This document shows, piece by piece, positions 24,076 through 33,441 of a DNA stretch of 34,124 nucleotides; position 1 is the first letter of the stretch, and every line of letters starts with the position of its first letter. A program made the translations under genes and the position numbers. Source of the stretch: an uncultured Bacteroidota bacterium (GTDB taxonomy: Bacteria; Bacteroidota; Bacteroidia; Chitinophagales; Chitinophagaceae); contig CAINFN010000062.1 of assembly GCA_903848125.1 (NCBI GenBank), forward strand, positions 1 through 34,124, written 5' to 3'. The notes under the pieces were generated by a model. The model worked only from the letters and a program-made list of their open reading frames with translations. It made no database searches and was not told the origin of the DNA.

Positions 24076-26940
24076 TTATTTTATGGCAGCATAAATTCGC
24101 TCCTGAATTTTAGACCTCATGTTTAAGGCATTGTACACTTTACTATTCCTTGTTGGATACACTCTATTTGACAGGAAAATAAATAATAGCTGATTATCAG
24201 GATCAGCCCAAACGCAAGTGCCTGTAAATCCAGTATGGCCAAAAGTGCTAGGAGAAGCACTTAAGCAAGGGTAGGGATCTTTAAGGGAAGCGTTATTTTT
24301 TTCTGGCTTATCAAATCCGAGCCCTCTGCGACTTTTATCAGTTTGGTAGGAAGTGAAAAGATCAACGGTGTTCGGTTGAAAATAAGTTTGTCCTTGCCAT
24401 TGACCTTTGTTCATCAACATCAAATACAATTTAGCTAAGTCGGTGGTATTGCCAAATAAGCCAGCATGCCCTGCTATACCTCCAAACACAGATGCGCCTT
24501 CGTCGTGTACTGATCCTTGTATTAATTCATGACGATAATAATCATCTATTTCTGTAGCAGCAATTTTATCAACGCTGGTTTTTTCTAGGGGTAAAAAACC
24601 AGTAGCTTTCATACCTAAGGGGCCATAAATATTTTGAGTAGTATATTCATTGAGTGACATGCCTGATACTTGTTCAACGATAGCGCCTAAAAAGATAAAA
24701 TCATTGTCGCTGTAAACATATTTACCTGCGGTGGTAATAGGGCTCGCTAAAATTTTATTATGAATGCTATCTATCCAACTATCTATTAAGTATTTAGTAG
24801 GCGTCATCATTTGGTGATGCGTATTGTCGGGCGTAGGGCTTACCATGCCTGGTAAAAATTTACCCTCTTTGTCCATTAAAAATTCATAAAATTTAATAAA
24901 AGGAAAAAGTCCAGCTTGATGCAATAGTAAATCTTTGAGTGTTATTTTTTCTTTGTCATTCCCTTTTACCCAGGGTAAATAATCTCCAATGGTTTTATCG
25001 ATAGATACCTTGCCTTCTTCTACTAATTTCATAATAGAAACTGTGGTAGCACTAGTTTTAGTCATGGAGGCTAAATCATACACTGTTTCTAAGGATACTT
25101 TTGCAGAGCCTTCGCCAGCTACCTGCCCAAAGGCTTTGTTAAAAATTATTTTATTATTTTTTGCTACTAAGATCTGACAACCTGGTATGGCTTTCCTTTC
25201 AATAGCGTCCAGTGCTATAGAATCTATAAACATTAATTTTTCGCTGTATACATTAGGTTCTGTTTTGGCAATAGCATTGTCGATTGTTGGGCCATACAAT
25301 AGACTATCACTAATGCTGACAGGTAATTGGCCTGTTGCTTGTGTTTTTCCTTCGAGCCATTGCATTACAGCTTCTTGTGTATAGCTATTGTCTTCGTAGG
25401 CAAATAAAATATTGTCAATATTTTTGAAGTTAGCAACCGCGTATGGGTTACCAAAAATCATTCGCATCCAATGATTGGATTGAGTCTCGTTAATAAAATT
25501 AATAATTGAACTAGGTAGCTCAAAATTGTTAGCAGGTTTTTTACTATAATTGTGAAGTCCAACAATTACTTGATCAAATTGAGTAAGACTATTTTTTAAA
25601 TTAGGTAAATTATTACTGTCTTTGGCATTTATATAAAATATAGTGGCTTGGTATTTTTCTTCCAATGCCTTAGTAATTACATTAGGTGTTGCTAAATTAA
25701 AAGCCAAGTAAGCTATTTTTTTATGTGCAGCAAGATAGGGCTGTGGTAAAGTACCTCTTATAAAAGTTAATGATTGCTTAGCCATTTGACTTTTGATACT
25801 TCCTACTGATTTATTTAAATCAAAAATTAAATTGGTGGTATCAATGGGTGTAAATTGACTTAAACCATATTTGTATTTTGCTGTCAATACTTTTTTAACA
25901 CTAGCATTAATATTTTTCTTGCTCAATCTTCCTTCTTTAATAGCGGCCCTCACTTTTTGAATAGATTGCTCAATATCTCCAGGCAAGCATAGCATATCAT
26001 TTCCTGCTAATAGTGCTTGCACAGATGCTTCTCCAGCAGGATAATAATTACTAATGGCTTTCATATCTAAAGCATCAGTAACGGCAAGTCCTTTAAATCC
26101 TAATTCATTTTTTAATAAACCATTGATGGCTAAGGAAGATAAGGAAGTGGGGTATTTTGGAGTGCTATCTATAATAGGTACCGATAAATGCGCTACCATC
26201 ACTGAACCAATTCCAGCGCCTATTAAAGCCTTGAAAGGGGCCAGTTCCATTTCGTCTAATGCGGCTCTTGTTTTGTTAATGACTGGTAAATCTAAATGGG
26301 AATCAACAGAAACATCACCATGCCCGGGAAAATGTTTTGCAGTAGCCATGACACCATTTTCTTGCAATCCTTGCATATAAGCAATACTATGTTGTACGAC
26401 TCTTTCTTTATTTTGTCCAAAGCTGCGGTCATTAATGACAGGATTCGCTGGATTGTTATTGATATCCGCTACTGGCGCATAATTAATTTGTATGCCTAAT
26501 CTTTTACATTGTTCTGCTACCGCTAAACCCATTTGATACATTAATTGAGAAGAGGAAATGGCGCCTAAAGAAAGTTGTCTTGGAAACATTTCTACACTAT
26601 CTAAACGCATTCCTACGCCCCACTCTGCATCCATAGCTATAAAAAGAGGGGTCTTCACCAATGATTGATAATAATTGGTTTGAAGTGCTTCTCTTACAGG
26701 GCCTCCCTGAAAAAAACACAATCCACCAATATTGTATTTTTTAATTACTTCACTTAAGCTATCTTTTTTTGCTTCACTCCAATTACTATGTGCTCTTAGC
26801 ACCATGAGTTGAGCAATTTTTTCGTTTAAAGAAAGTGATGCAAATTGTTTGCGTACCCATTTTTTTTCTGCACTAGATTGGCTCATTCCACTTAGCGCAA
26901 TTAAACCTAATAGACAAGCCAACAATACTATTTTTTTCAT
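24076..26940 (-). CDS. GH3 beta-N-acetylhexosaminidase fused to class C-type serine hydrolase
   Basis: A 954-residue exported two-domain enzyme. Residues 1-22 are a signal peptide. Residues ~25-370 are a GH3 domain of NagZ type: KHFPGHGDVSVDSH (about 201-214) gives the His/Asp general acid dyad, and VTDALDMKAI (about 286) the aspartate nucleophile. Residues ~390-560 form an alpha/beta middle domain. Residues ~575-954 are a beta-lactamase/penicillin-binding-like serine hydrolase: SMTK (SxxK, about 625), YSDND (YxN-type, about 742) and HTGFTG (about 902). Both active sites look intact. By domain type it may trim N-acetylglucosaminyl residues and peptide or ester bonds in peptidoglycan fragments (inference). 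It is the first gene of a transcript with porZ. Confidence 0.88.
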   Translation of the reverse strand: MKKIVLLACLLGLIALSGMSQSSAEKKWVRKQFASLSLNEKIAQLMVLRAHSNWSEAKKDSLSEVIKKYNIGGLCFFQGGPVREALQTNYYQSLVKTPLFIAMDAEWGVGMRLDSVEMFPRQLSLGAISSSQLMYQMGLAVAEQCKRLGIQINYAPVADINNNPANPVINDRSFGQNKERVVQHSIAYMQGLQENGVMATAKHFPGHGDVSVDSHLDLPVINKTRAALDEMELAPFKALIGAGIGSVMVAHLSVPIIDSTPKYPTSLSSLAINGLLKNELGFKGLAVTDALDMKAISNYYPAGEASVQALLAGNDMLCLPGDIEQSIQKVRAAIKEGRLSKKNINASVKKVLTAKYKYGLSQFTPIDTTNLIFDLNKSVGSIKSQMAKQSLTFIRGTLPQPYLAAHKKIAYLAFNLATPNVITKALEEKYQATIFYINAKDSNNLPNLKNSLTQFDQVIVGLHNYSKKPANNFELPSSIINFINETQSNHWMRMIFGNPYAVANFKNIDNILFAYEDNSYTQEAVMQWLEGKTQATGQLPVSISDSLLYGPTIDNAIAKTEPNVYSEKLMFIDSIALDAIERKAIPGCQILVAKNNKIIFNKAFGQVAGEGSAKVSLETVYDLASMTKTSATTVSIMKLVEEGKVSIDKTIGDYLPWVKGNDKEKITLKDLLLHQAGLFPFIKFYEFLMDKEGKFLPGMVSPTPDNTHHQMMTPTKYLIDSWIDSIHNKILASPITTAGKYVYSDNDFIFLGAIVEQVSGMSLNEYTTQNIYGPLGMKATGFLPLEKTSVDKIAATEIDDYYRHELIQGSVHDEGASVFGGIAGHAGLFGNTTDLAKLYLMLMNKGQWQGQTYFQPNTVDLFTSYQTDKSRRGLGFDKPEKNNASLKDPYPCLSASPSTFGHTGFTGTCVWADPDNQLLFIFLSNRVYPTRNSKVYNALNMRSKIQERIYAAIK

Positions 26941-27000
26941 TTTTATTTTTTTTAAGCCATTTAATTTAAATGTCTCCGCACCTCTTGCAATTTAAGCATA

Positions 27001-27036
27001 AAAAAAAACTTACCCTAGGTTGAGTAAGTTTTTTAT
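27001..27036 (-). terminator. Hairpin terminator downstream of DUF5606 gene
   Basis: AAAAAACTTAC (27003-27013) pairs perfectly with GTAAGTTTTTT (27024-27034), loop CCTAGGTTGA. Read on the minus strand the stem ends in a long T-run, so it terminates the transcript from 27534; the plus strand also has a T-run, so it can act in both directions. Confidence 0.8.
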
Positions 27037-27069
27037 ATAAGTTAGGTGAGGGAAATTTAAAGGAGTGTG

Positions 27070-27121
27070 ACTCTTGTATCAGCAAAGGCCGAATAGTTTT
27101 ACTCTGTCATCAGAAAAGGCC
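27070..27121. repeat. Two imperfect 21-nt direct repeats, 31-nt period
   Basis: ACTCTTGTATCAGCAAAGGCC at 27070-27090 and ACTCTGTCATCAGAAAAGGCC at 27101-27121, 17 of 21 identical, just after the DUF5606 stop codon. It may be a local duplication; no function is evident. Confidence 0.45.
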
Positions 27122-27534
27122 TATGCCTTTTCTTCTTCTTCTTCATCTACTTCTGGTAAAGTAGGAGTAACCTCGTGCTTTTGAAGTTGTGCAAACCATT
27201 TAATCATTTTTTTCATATCACTTGGATAAACACGCTCAAAGTCCATTTTAGGATATACTTTTTTAAAGTAGGCTTGTATTAATTTGGCGTCCTTGTCATT
27301 AGGCAGGGCCTCTTTTGATTTCCCCATTTCGATAAAAACAGATGCTAAAAACACGTTTTCATGGGTGGTAAATACTTCAATACTCTCTAAATGAGAGAAT
27401 TGGTGAGCTCTAGAACTAATAAATTGAGTACTATCGTTTTCTATAGATTTGGCAATAGCGCCATCGCTTTTGCTGGTTAATAATTCAAATAATCCAGACT
27501 TGCCAGACACGGCGATCAATTTGCTGTATTCCAT
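27121..27534 (-). CDS. DUF5606 family protein
   Basis: A 137-residue cytoplasmic protein of a conserved Bacteroidota family of unknown function. The N-terminal half (LIAVSGKSGLFELLTSKSDGAIAKSI, then HLESIEVFTTHENVFLASVF) is a small beta domain with the family's typical SGK.GL start. The C-terminal half (LIQAYFKKVYPKMDFERVYPSDMKKMIKWFAQL) is helical, and the protein ends in an acidic tail, DEEEEEKA. It is divergent from the KdnA-like gene and ends in its own terminator, so it is monocistronic. Confidence 0.75.
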   Translation of the reverse strand: MEYSKLIAVSGKSGLFELLTSKSDGAIAKSIENDSTQFISSRAHQFSHLESIEVFTTHENVFLASVFIEMGKSKEALPNDKDAKLIQAYFKKVYPKMDFERVYPSDMKKMIKWFAQLQKHEVTPTLPEVDEEEEEKA

Positions 27535-27598
27535 AAGTGCGCTAAGGTTTTTTACGGGCGCAAATTACTGAAAAACACCCAATTTTCGTTTTTTAAAC

Positions 27599-27606
27599 TA
27601 CCTTTG
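27599..27606 (+). promoter_or_regulatory. -7 promoter element for the KdnA-like/rpoN transcript
   Basis: TACCTTTG, an exact match to TAnnTTTG, 23 nt before ATG 27629. No TTG is found at the usual -33 distance. It lies in the 94-nt divergent region shared with the DUF5606 gene. Confidence 0.5.
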
Positions 27607-27628
27607 TTTATCATTAAAAATCAAGGAT

Positions 27629-28828
27629 ATGCCAGGTTTTGAATTCTTTGGAGCAGAAGAAAGAAAGGAAGTAAATGAGGTCCTAGAGACCGGTATTTTA
27701 ATGCGTTATGGATTTGACGGGCCTAGAAAAGGCATTTGGAAATCAAAAGAGTTAGAAGCAGCAGTTTGCGCCACTTTTGGATCAGCCTATGCACAACTTA
27801 CCTCTAGTGGAACAGCTGCATTAACTACCGCTATGGCTGCGCTAGGTGTGGGTGCTGGAGACGAGGTGATTATGCCAGCCTTTACTTTTGTGGCAAGTTT
27901 CGAAGCCATCTTAAGTATGGGTGCCATCCCTGTATTAGTGGATATTGATGAAAGCTTGACTTTATCACCAGCTGCAGTCAAAGCTGCCATCACAGCAAAA
28001 ACAAAATGTGTGATGCCCGTTCACATGTGTGGAAGTATGGCGGACATGGATGCATTGGTGGCTATTTGTAAAGAACACCATTTAATTTTATTAGAAGATG
28101 CTTGTCAAAGTATCGGGGGCACCTATAAAGGAAAGCATTTGGGTACGATCGGACATGCTGGCACTTTCTCATTTGATTTTGTAAAAACAATTACCTGTGG
28201 GGAAGGTGGGGTAGTAATGACGAACGATCAAGAAGTGTATACTAAGTCGGATGCCTTTACAGACCATGGCCATGATCATTTAGGAGTAGACAGAGGGGCG
28301 GATTTACACCCTGCATTGGGCTATAATTTTCGCATTAGTGAATTACACGCTGCAGTGGGTTTAGCACAAATTAAAAAATTAAATACTTTTTTGACGATTC
28401 AAAAAAAGAACAACCAAATTTTACGTTCCTACTTAGAACAAGTCCCAGGCATTCAATTTAGAGTGGTGCCCGATCCAGCAGGGGACAGCTATAGTTTCTT
28501 AACCTGGTTCTTGCCAAGTCAAGCCGATACTGAAAAAGCAATTGCTGCATTCAAAGAAGCGGGCATCATGCCTGGCAACTTTTATTGGTATGCGAACAAT
28601 TGGCATTATATCAGAAAATGGGATCATTTAAAAAATGCAACAAGTTTATATCCATTATCCGATGCGCAACAAAAGGCATTGATTGCCTTACAAAGCGCCA
28701 ATTTTTCAAAGAGTGATGCGGTAATGAGTAAATGTATTTCTACCGCAATTAGTTTACTATGGACAGAAGAGCAAGTGCATGAAAAAGGCGCCCTATTTTT
28801 AGCAACATTACTTAAAGCACTTTCTTAA
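27629..28828 (+). CDS. DegT/DnrJ/EryC1/StrS aminotransferase, KdnA-like
   Basis: PLP-dependent sugar aminotransferase of 399 residues. The Schiff-base lysine is Lys186 in SFDFVKTITCGEGG, with LLEDACQSIGG ahead of it. Several stretches match my memory of KdnA, the 8-amino-3,8-dideoxyoctulosonate (Kdo8N) transaminase of Shewanella: the opening MPGFEFFGAEE, RYGFDGPRKGIWK, DHGHDHLGVDRGA, FYWYANNWHYI and KSDAVMSKCIS. If correct it aminates C8 of an oxidised Kdo for lipopolysaccharide. The partner oxidase KdnB is not in the window, so substrate is uncertain. It is followed 12 nt later by rpoN, likely in one transcript. Confidence 0.8.
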   Translation: MPGFEFFGAEERKEVNEVLETGILMRYGFDGPRKGIWKSKELEAAVCATFGSAYAQLTSSGTAALTTAMAALGVGAGDEVIMPAFTFVASFEAILSMGAIPVLVDIDESLTLSPAAVKAAITAKTKCVMPVHMCGSMADMDALVAICKEHHLILLEDACQSIGGTYKGKHLGTIGHAGTFSFDFVKTITCGEGGVVMTNDQEVYTKSDAFTDHGHDHLGVDRGADLHPALGYNFRISELHAAVGLAQIKKLNTFLTIQKKNNQILRSYLEQVPGIQFRVVPDPAGDSYSFLTWFLPSQADTEKAIAAFKEAGIMPGNFYWYANNWHYIRKWDHLKNATSLYPLSDAQQKALIALQSANFSKSDAVMSKCISTAISLLWTEEQVHEKGALFLATLLKALS

Positions 28829-28840
28829 AAGTAATCGTTT

Positions 28841-30355
28841 ATGTCATTAGGGCAATCCTTGCATCAAAGACAATTACAAAGATTGTCGCCCCAGCAAATA
28901 CAATTGATGAAGTTGTTGCAAATTCCTACTGCTCAAATTGAACAAAGAATAAAAGAAGAATTGGAAGAAAATCCTGCTTTGGAAATGAATGCAGATTTAT
29001 TAGAAGGAGATATGGAGAAGTCGGTGGAAGAAATGAAAGATGATTTGTTAGATGGAAATATAGAAGAGGAGGAGGCGATTCCAGTGGATGAATTTGAAAT
29101 GAGCAATGAGGAATTAAGTAATTATGACTATGACGATGATGGAGATATTGCCAATTACAAAACTAAAGATGATTATTATCCAGAGCTTGATAATGACAAA
29201 GTAATTCCAATTAAAGCTGAATTAAGCTTACACGAAATTTTAATGGATCAATTAAGTATGTTGGCTTTGGAGGAGCATGCTTATAAAATTGCTGAACAAA
29301 TTATTGGAAGTTTAGATGATGATGGGTATTTAAGAAGGGCGCTGCAATCTATTGCTGACGACCTTGCTTTTAAACAAAGTTTGACAGTAGAAGTAAAAGA
29401 GATAGAAGCGCTTTTGTTAAAAATACAGCAATTTGATCCCCCAGGAATTGGTGCTAGAAACTTGCAAGAATGCTTGCTGCTCCAATTAAAAAGAAAAAAA
29501 GAGGAAGCTGGAGAAGTAGATGCAGACACGCTATTGGCCATTACTATTATTGAAAAATATTTTGAGGAATTTACACGGAAACATTATGATAAGATACAAA
29601 AGAGCTTGCACTTAGAGGATGGTCAAATTAAAAAAGTGTTGCATCAAATTATTTCATTGAATCCTAAGCCAGGTGCCGAAACTGGGCACATGAGTGAAGC
29701 AGATAAATATATCACACCCGATTTTACAGTTTTAATTAGTAATGGAAAATTAGAATTGATATTAAATAGCCGCAATGCACCACCTTTGGTCATTAGCGAT
29801 GATTATAAATTAATGTTAAAGGAGTATGATCGAGGTAATAAGCAGGACAAGTCACAAAAAGAAGCTGTCTTTTTTTTAAAACAAAAAATAGATGCTGCTA
29901 AATGGTTTATAGAAATGATTCTTCAAAGGCAACAGACTTTATTGAAAACAATGAATTCAATCTTAATTCATCAAGAGGCTTTTTTCATGAGTGGAGATAC
30001 GACTAAGCTAAAGCCTATGATATTAAAAGACATTGCGGAAAAAACGAATTTAGACGTGTCCACTGTGAGTAGAGTGGCCAATAGCAAATATGTTCAAACA
30101 GAATTTGGTACTTTTTTATTGAAATACTTTTTTAGTGAATCATTAACCACCGACTCCGGTGAGGAGGTGAGCACCAAGGAAGTGAAAGCCATTTTAGAAG
30201 AATTACTAGAGTCGGAGGATAAGCATAAGCCATTTAGTGACGATGAATTAACAGAACAATTACAAGAAAAAGGGTATAATATTGCCAGAAGAACAGTGGC
30301 TAAATATAGAGAACAATTAAACATTCCAGTAGCTAGACTAAGAAAAGAACTCTAG
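28841..30355 (+). CDS. rpoN: RNA polymerase sigma-54 factor
   Basis: Alternative sigma factor that recognises -24/-12 promoters and needs AAA+ activators. The 504 residues show region I (LHQRQLQRLSPQQIQLMKLLQIP and EENPALE), an acidic region II (about 50-110), a core-binding region with GIGARNLQECLLLQL, and near the C-terminus the RpoN box ARRTVAKYRE preceded by a helix-turn-helix (LDVSTVSRVANSKYV). It is a full-length copy of normal layout. No activator or sigma-54 promoter was noticed in the window. Confidence 0.97.
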   Translation: MSLGQSLHQRQLQRLSPQQIQLMKLLQIPTAQIEQRIKEELEENPALEMNADLLEGDMEKSVEEMKDDLLDGNIEEEEAIPVDEFEMSNEELSNYDYDDDGDIANYKTKDDYYPELDNDKVIPIKAELSLHEILMDQLSMLALEEHAYKIAEQIIGSLDDDGYLRRALQSIADDLAFKQSLTVEVKEIEALLLKIQQFDPPGIGARNLQECLLLQLKRKKEEAGEVDADTLLAITIIEKYFEEFTRKHYDKIQKSLHLEDGQIKKVLHQIISLNPKPGAETGHMSEADKYITPDFTVLISNGKLELILNSRNAPPLVISDDYKLMLKEYDRGNKQDKSQKEAVFFLKQKIDAAKWFIEMILQRQQTLLKTMNSILIHQEAFFMSGDTTKLKPMILKDIAEKTNLDVSTVSRVANSKYVQTEFGTFLLKYFFSESLTTDSGEEVSTKEVKAILEELLESEDKHKPFSDDELTEQLQEKGYNIARRTVAKYREQLNIPVARLRKEL

Positions 30356-30371
30356 TAAAATTAAATCATAC

Positions 30372-31010
30372 ATGGAAAACAAACCCGCTAAGCCACTACC
30401 TTATATTGCCAATGCAATTTCTTATGTATTTCACCCTTTATTTATACCTACTTACTTTTTTTTATATTTAATGTACCTGATGCCTTTTGAATTTGCTGGC
30501 ATCACCGATTGGCAATTGAAATTGAAGTTATTTAGTGTTTTTTGGCTCACTGCATTTTTTCCAGCCTTTGCCGTATTTTTATTATGGAGATTAAAATTTA
30601 GCGATAGTATCTTTTTAAGAACAAGGAAGGAAAGAATTATACCTTATGTTATTACTATGTTTTTTTATTGGTGGATGTATTATTTAAGTAGAAACTTTAC
30701 GGATCAGCCTTTGGCACTCAAATATTTTTATTTTGGCATTTTCATTGCAAGTGCCATAGGATTGACAGTTAATAATTTTATTAAAGTAAGTTTACACGCC
30801 ATGGGGATCAGTGGGTTACTGATGGCAGTAATTTTAGTGGGTTTTTATTATCCAGTGAATAATTTAGCCTGGATTTTATTAGCCCTTGTTATTGCCGCTT
30901 TTGTGGTGAGTGCAAGAATGGTGGTAAGTGACCATACTAAGAATGAATTAGTAGTCGGATTTACTATTGGTTTACTTACACAGTTGGCTGCCTTTGTATG
31001 GGTAATTTAA
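30372..31010 (+). CDS. PAP2-like integral membrane protein
   Basis: A 212-residue inner-membrane protein with about six hydrophobic segments. It has weak matches to the three phosphatase motifs of PAP2 enzymes: FLRTRKERIIP (KX6RP-like, about 82-91), KVSLHAMG (PSGH-like, about 138-145), and ARMVVSDHTKNELVVG (SRX5HX3D-like, with Arg182, His188, and Glu192 where Asp is usual). It could dephosphorylate a lipid phosphate or pyrophosphate (e.g. undecaprenyl or lipid A phosphates), or be an inactive relative. It lies 16 nt after rpoN and 10 nt before the transporter gene, in one operon. Confidence 0.6.
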   Translation: MENKPAKPLPYIANAISYVFHPLFIPTYFFLYLMYLMPFEFAGITDWQLKLKLFSVFWLTAFFPAFAVFLLWRLKFSDSIFLRTRKERIIPYVITMFFYWWMYYLSRNFTDQPLALKYFYFGIFIASAIGLTVNNFIKVSLHAMGISGLLMAVILVGFYYPVNNLAWILLALVIAAFVVSARMVVSDHTKNELVVGFTIGLLTQLAAFVWVI

Positions 31011-31020
31011 AAAAAAGTTT

Positions 31021-33360
31021 ATGTGGAAAAGCCTAGGTCAATTTATTGTTAGATTTAAAATAGCCTCACTCGTTGTATTGGGTGTGGTCACCATCATAAT
31101 GGGGTATTTTGCAATGCAAGTAAAATTGAGCTATGAGTTTACAAAAGCCATTCCCGAAGACAACCCTAAATTTGTTATTTATAAGAATTTTGTACAAAAA
31201 TTTGGAGTAGATGGAACTACTGTTGTCATTGGTTTTAAGACCGATAACATGTATACTGCTCCAGTTTTTAATGCGGTATTTAATTTGCATCAGTCGTTAA
31301 AAAAAGTACCAGGTGTAACCGATATTCTAAGCCTACCTTATGCTTATACTATTACAAAAGATAGTGCTCAAACAAAATTCGTACCACGTAAAATTTTTAA
31401 TGCCCCTTACTTTAATGATTCTATTTTATTAAAGGATCAAGTTACACTTGAGCAGCTCCCTTTTTATAAGCATCTATTATACAATCCAGATAGCCATGCC
31501 TATATGATGGCCGTAAGTTTTAATCCAGATTCTATCAATAGTGCAGCTAGGTCGCGTATTATTTCTTTGTTACAAAGCAAGCTGGATTCATTTACCCATC
31601 AAACTGGCTTAGCTATTCATGTTAGTGGCTTGCCTTATATTAGAACCATACTCGCAGACCGAATTAAAAAAGAGATGGTTTGGTTTTTAATTGGTTCTTT
31701 ATTATTGTCTGCTGTGACACTGCTTTTATTTTTTAGATCTTTCTCGGCCACACTCATGAGTTTATCAGTGGTAATCATGGGGGTTATTTGGAGCTTTGGG
31801 ACAATGGTATTAATGGGCCAAAAAATTACTTTACTAACTGCCCTTATTCCACCATTGATTGTTGTAATTGGGATACCCAATTGTATCTATTTCTTAAATA
31901 AGTACCATACTTCCTATAAAGAGACCAATGATAAACAACAGGCCATCGTTCAAATGGTAAGTAGAATGGGGATTGTTACTTTGTTTTGTAATCTTACTGC
32001 AGCTATTGGTTTTTTTGTGTTTGCCTTTACCAAAAGCCCTTTGTTAAAAGAGTTTGGATGGGTTTCGGGAATTAATATAATGGCGTTATTTTTTATAAGT
32101 TTATTTTTTATACCACCTGTGCTCACATTTTTAGAAGCACCTAAACCTAAGCATGTTAAATATTTAGACAATAAGTATTTAGAACGCATTTTAGTTAAAA
32201 TAGAAAAATGGACATTTCATCATACCAAATGGGTTTTTGGAATTACCCTAGTTTTAATTGTCATTGCTGTTGTGGGTGTGATGCGTATTAAGAAAGAAGC
32301 TTTTATCGTAGATGATTTACCTAAAAAAGATAAATTATATACCGACTTAAAATGGTTCGAGAAAGAAGGGGGTGGGGTGATGCCATTAGAAATTACAATA
32401 GATACTAAAAAAAGAAATGGATTAATCAAAAATATACATCCGCTTGAAGCTATAGATGCATTGGATGTTTATTTGAGTCAACAACCAGAATTAGGGAAAC
32501 CCATTGGCTTATTGGATGGTATTAAATTTGCCAAGCAAGCTTTTTATGAAGGGGATAGCCTAGCTTATTCTTTACCTTCTGCCACCGAAATGGCTTTTAT
32601 AGCACCTTATTTACAATTTGATAAAACAGCTGCAGGTAAAAGCTTAGCTGCTTCTGGAGCGGTATCAGGTCCTGCCCAATTGCTAAGTAAATTCATCGAT
32701 AAAGATAAAAGCCAAACTAGAGTAAGTGTTAATATGAAAGATATTGGAAGTGCACAATTACCCATTTTTTTAAATAAATTGGACAGTGCTACTAAATCAA
32801 TTTTTGATAGTACAAAATATACCATACAAATAACAGGAAGTAGTGTTACATTTTTAGAAGGAAGTAATTTTATCATTCGAGGATTAGGAGAGTCTATTTT
32901 TTGGGCCTTTTTATTAATTGCCATTTGTATGTTATTTTTATTTAGATCTTTTCCCATATTTATGTGCTCTTTGGTGCCTAATTTGGTGCCATTGCTTATT
33001 ACAGCCGGCATAATGGGTTGGGTAGGGGTGTCTTTAAAACCATCAACAGTATTGGTGTTTAGCGTAGCATTAGGTATCGCTATTGATGTCACCATTCGAT
33101 TTTTAATCAATTATAAACAAGAGCTGCCTCGTTTAAATAACAAGGTTGATATTACTTTGGCGCAAACTATCAAACATACCGGCATAAGCATTATTTACAC
33201 TTCTATGGTACTGGTGGCAGGATTTGTTATTTTTTGTTTCAGTGATTTTGGAGGAACTAAAGCCCTAGGATGGCTTACTTCTTTAACCTTAGTGGTAAGT
33301 ACTTTTACCAATTTAATATTACTTCCAGCCTTAATAAAGACGTTTATTAAGCAAAAATAA
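31021..33360 (+). CDS. RND/MMPL-family membrane transporter
   Basis: A 779-residue transporter with two repeats, each with one leading membrane helix, a large periplasmic loop and about five more helices: TM1 about 12-32, loop to about 210, TM2-6 about 215-370, TM7 about 396-416, loop, TM8-12 about 625-775. This is the MMPL/sterol-sensing-like RND layout, usually proton-driven export of lipids or other hydrophobic molecules; no partner adaptor or outer-membrane factor is next to it. Residues ALIPPLIVVIGIPN and VALGIAIDVTIRFLIN are the conserved central helices. The cargo is unknown. Confidence 0.88.
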   Translation: MWKSLGQFIVRFKIASLVVLGVVTIIMGYFAMQVKLSYEFTKAIPEDNPKFVIYKNFVQKFGVDGTTVVIGFKTDNMYTAPVFNAVFNLHQSLKKVPGVTDILSLPYAYTITKDSAQTKFVPRKIFNAPYFNDSILLKDQVTLEQLPFYKHLLYNPDSHAYMMAVSFNPDSINSAARSRIISLLQSKLDSFTHQTGLAIHVSGLPYIRTILADRIKKEMVWFLIGSLLLSAVTLLLFFRSFSATLMSLSVVIMGVIWSFGTMVLMGQKITLLTALIPPLIVVIGIPNCIYFLNKYHTSYKETNDKQQAIVQMVSRMGIVTLFCNLTAAIGFFVFAFTKSPLLKEFGWVSGINIMALFFISLFFIPPVLTFLEAPKPKHVKYLDNKYLERILVKIEKWTFHHTKWVFGITLVLIVIAVVGVMRIKKEAFIVDDLPKKDKLYTDLKWFEKEGGGVMPLEITIDTKKRNGLIKNIHPLEAIDALDVYLSQQPELGKPIGLLDGIKFAKQAFYEGDSLAYSLPSATEMAFIAPYLQFDKTAAGKSLAASGAVSGPAQLLSKFIDKDKSQTRVSVNMKDIGSAQLPIFLNKLDSATKSIFDSTKYTIQITGSSVTFLEGSNFIIRGLGESIFWAFLLIAICMLFLFRSFPIFMCSLVPNLVPLLITAGIMGWVGVSLKPSTVLVFSVALGIAIDVTIRFLINYKQELPRLNNKVDITLAQTIKHTGISIIYTSMVLVAGFVIFCFSDFGGTKALGWLTSLTLVVSTFTNLILLPALIKTFIKQK

Positions 33361-33441
33361 AAAGGTAGGTAAGCTAATTAAATAGATAAGCGCTTAGATG
33401 TTTCATCGGCACTAGTAACTTACTTAACAAGTATAAAAGTA

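Noticed and set aside
32607-33110. 167-residue minus-strand open frame
   Set aside because: It is antisense to transmembrane helices of the RND-type transporter; long shadow frames are common there.
33387-33396. TAAGCGCTTA palindrome between the transporter and thioredoxin-like genes
   Set aside because: It has no loop or T-run, so it is not a terminator; a 10-nt palindrome alone is weak evidence for an operator.
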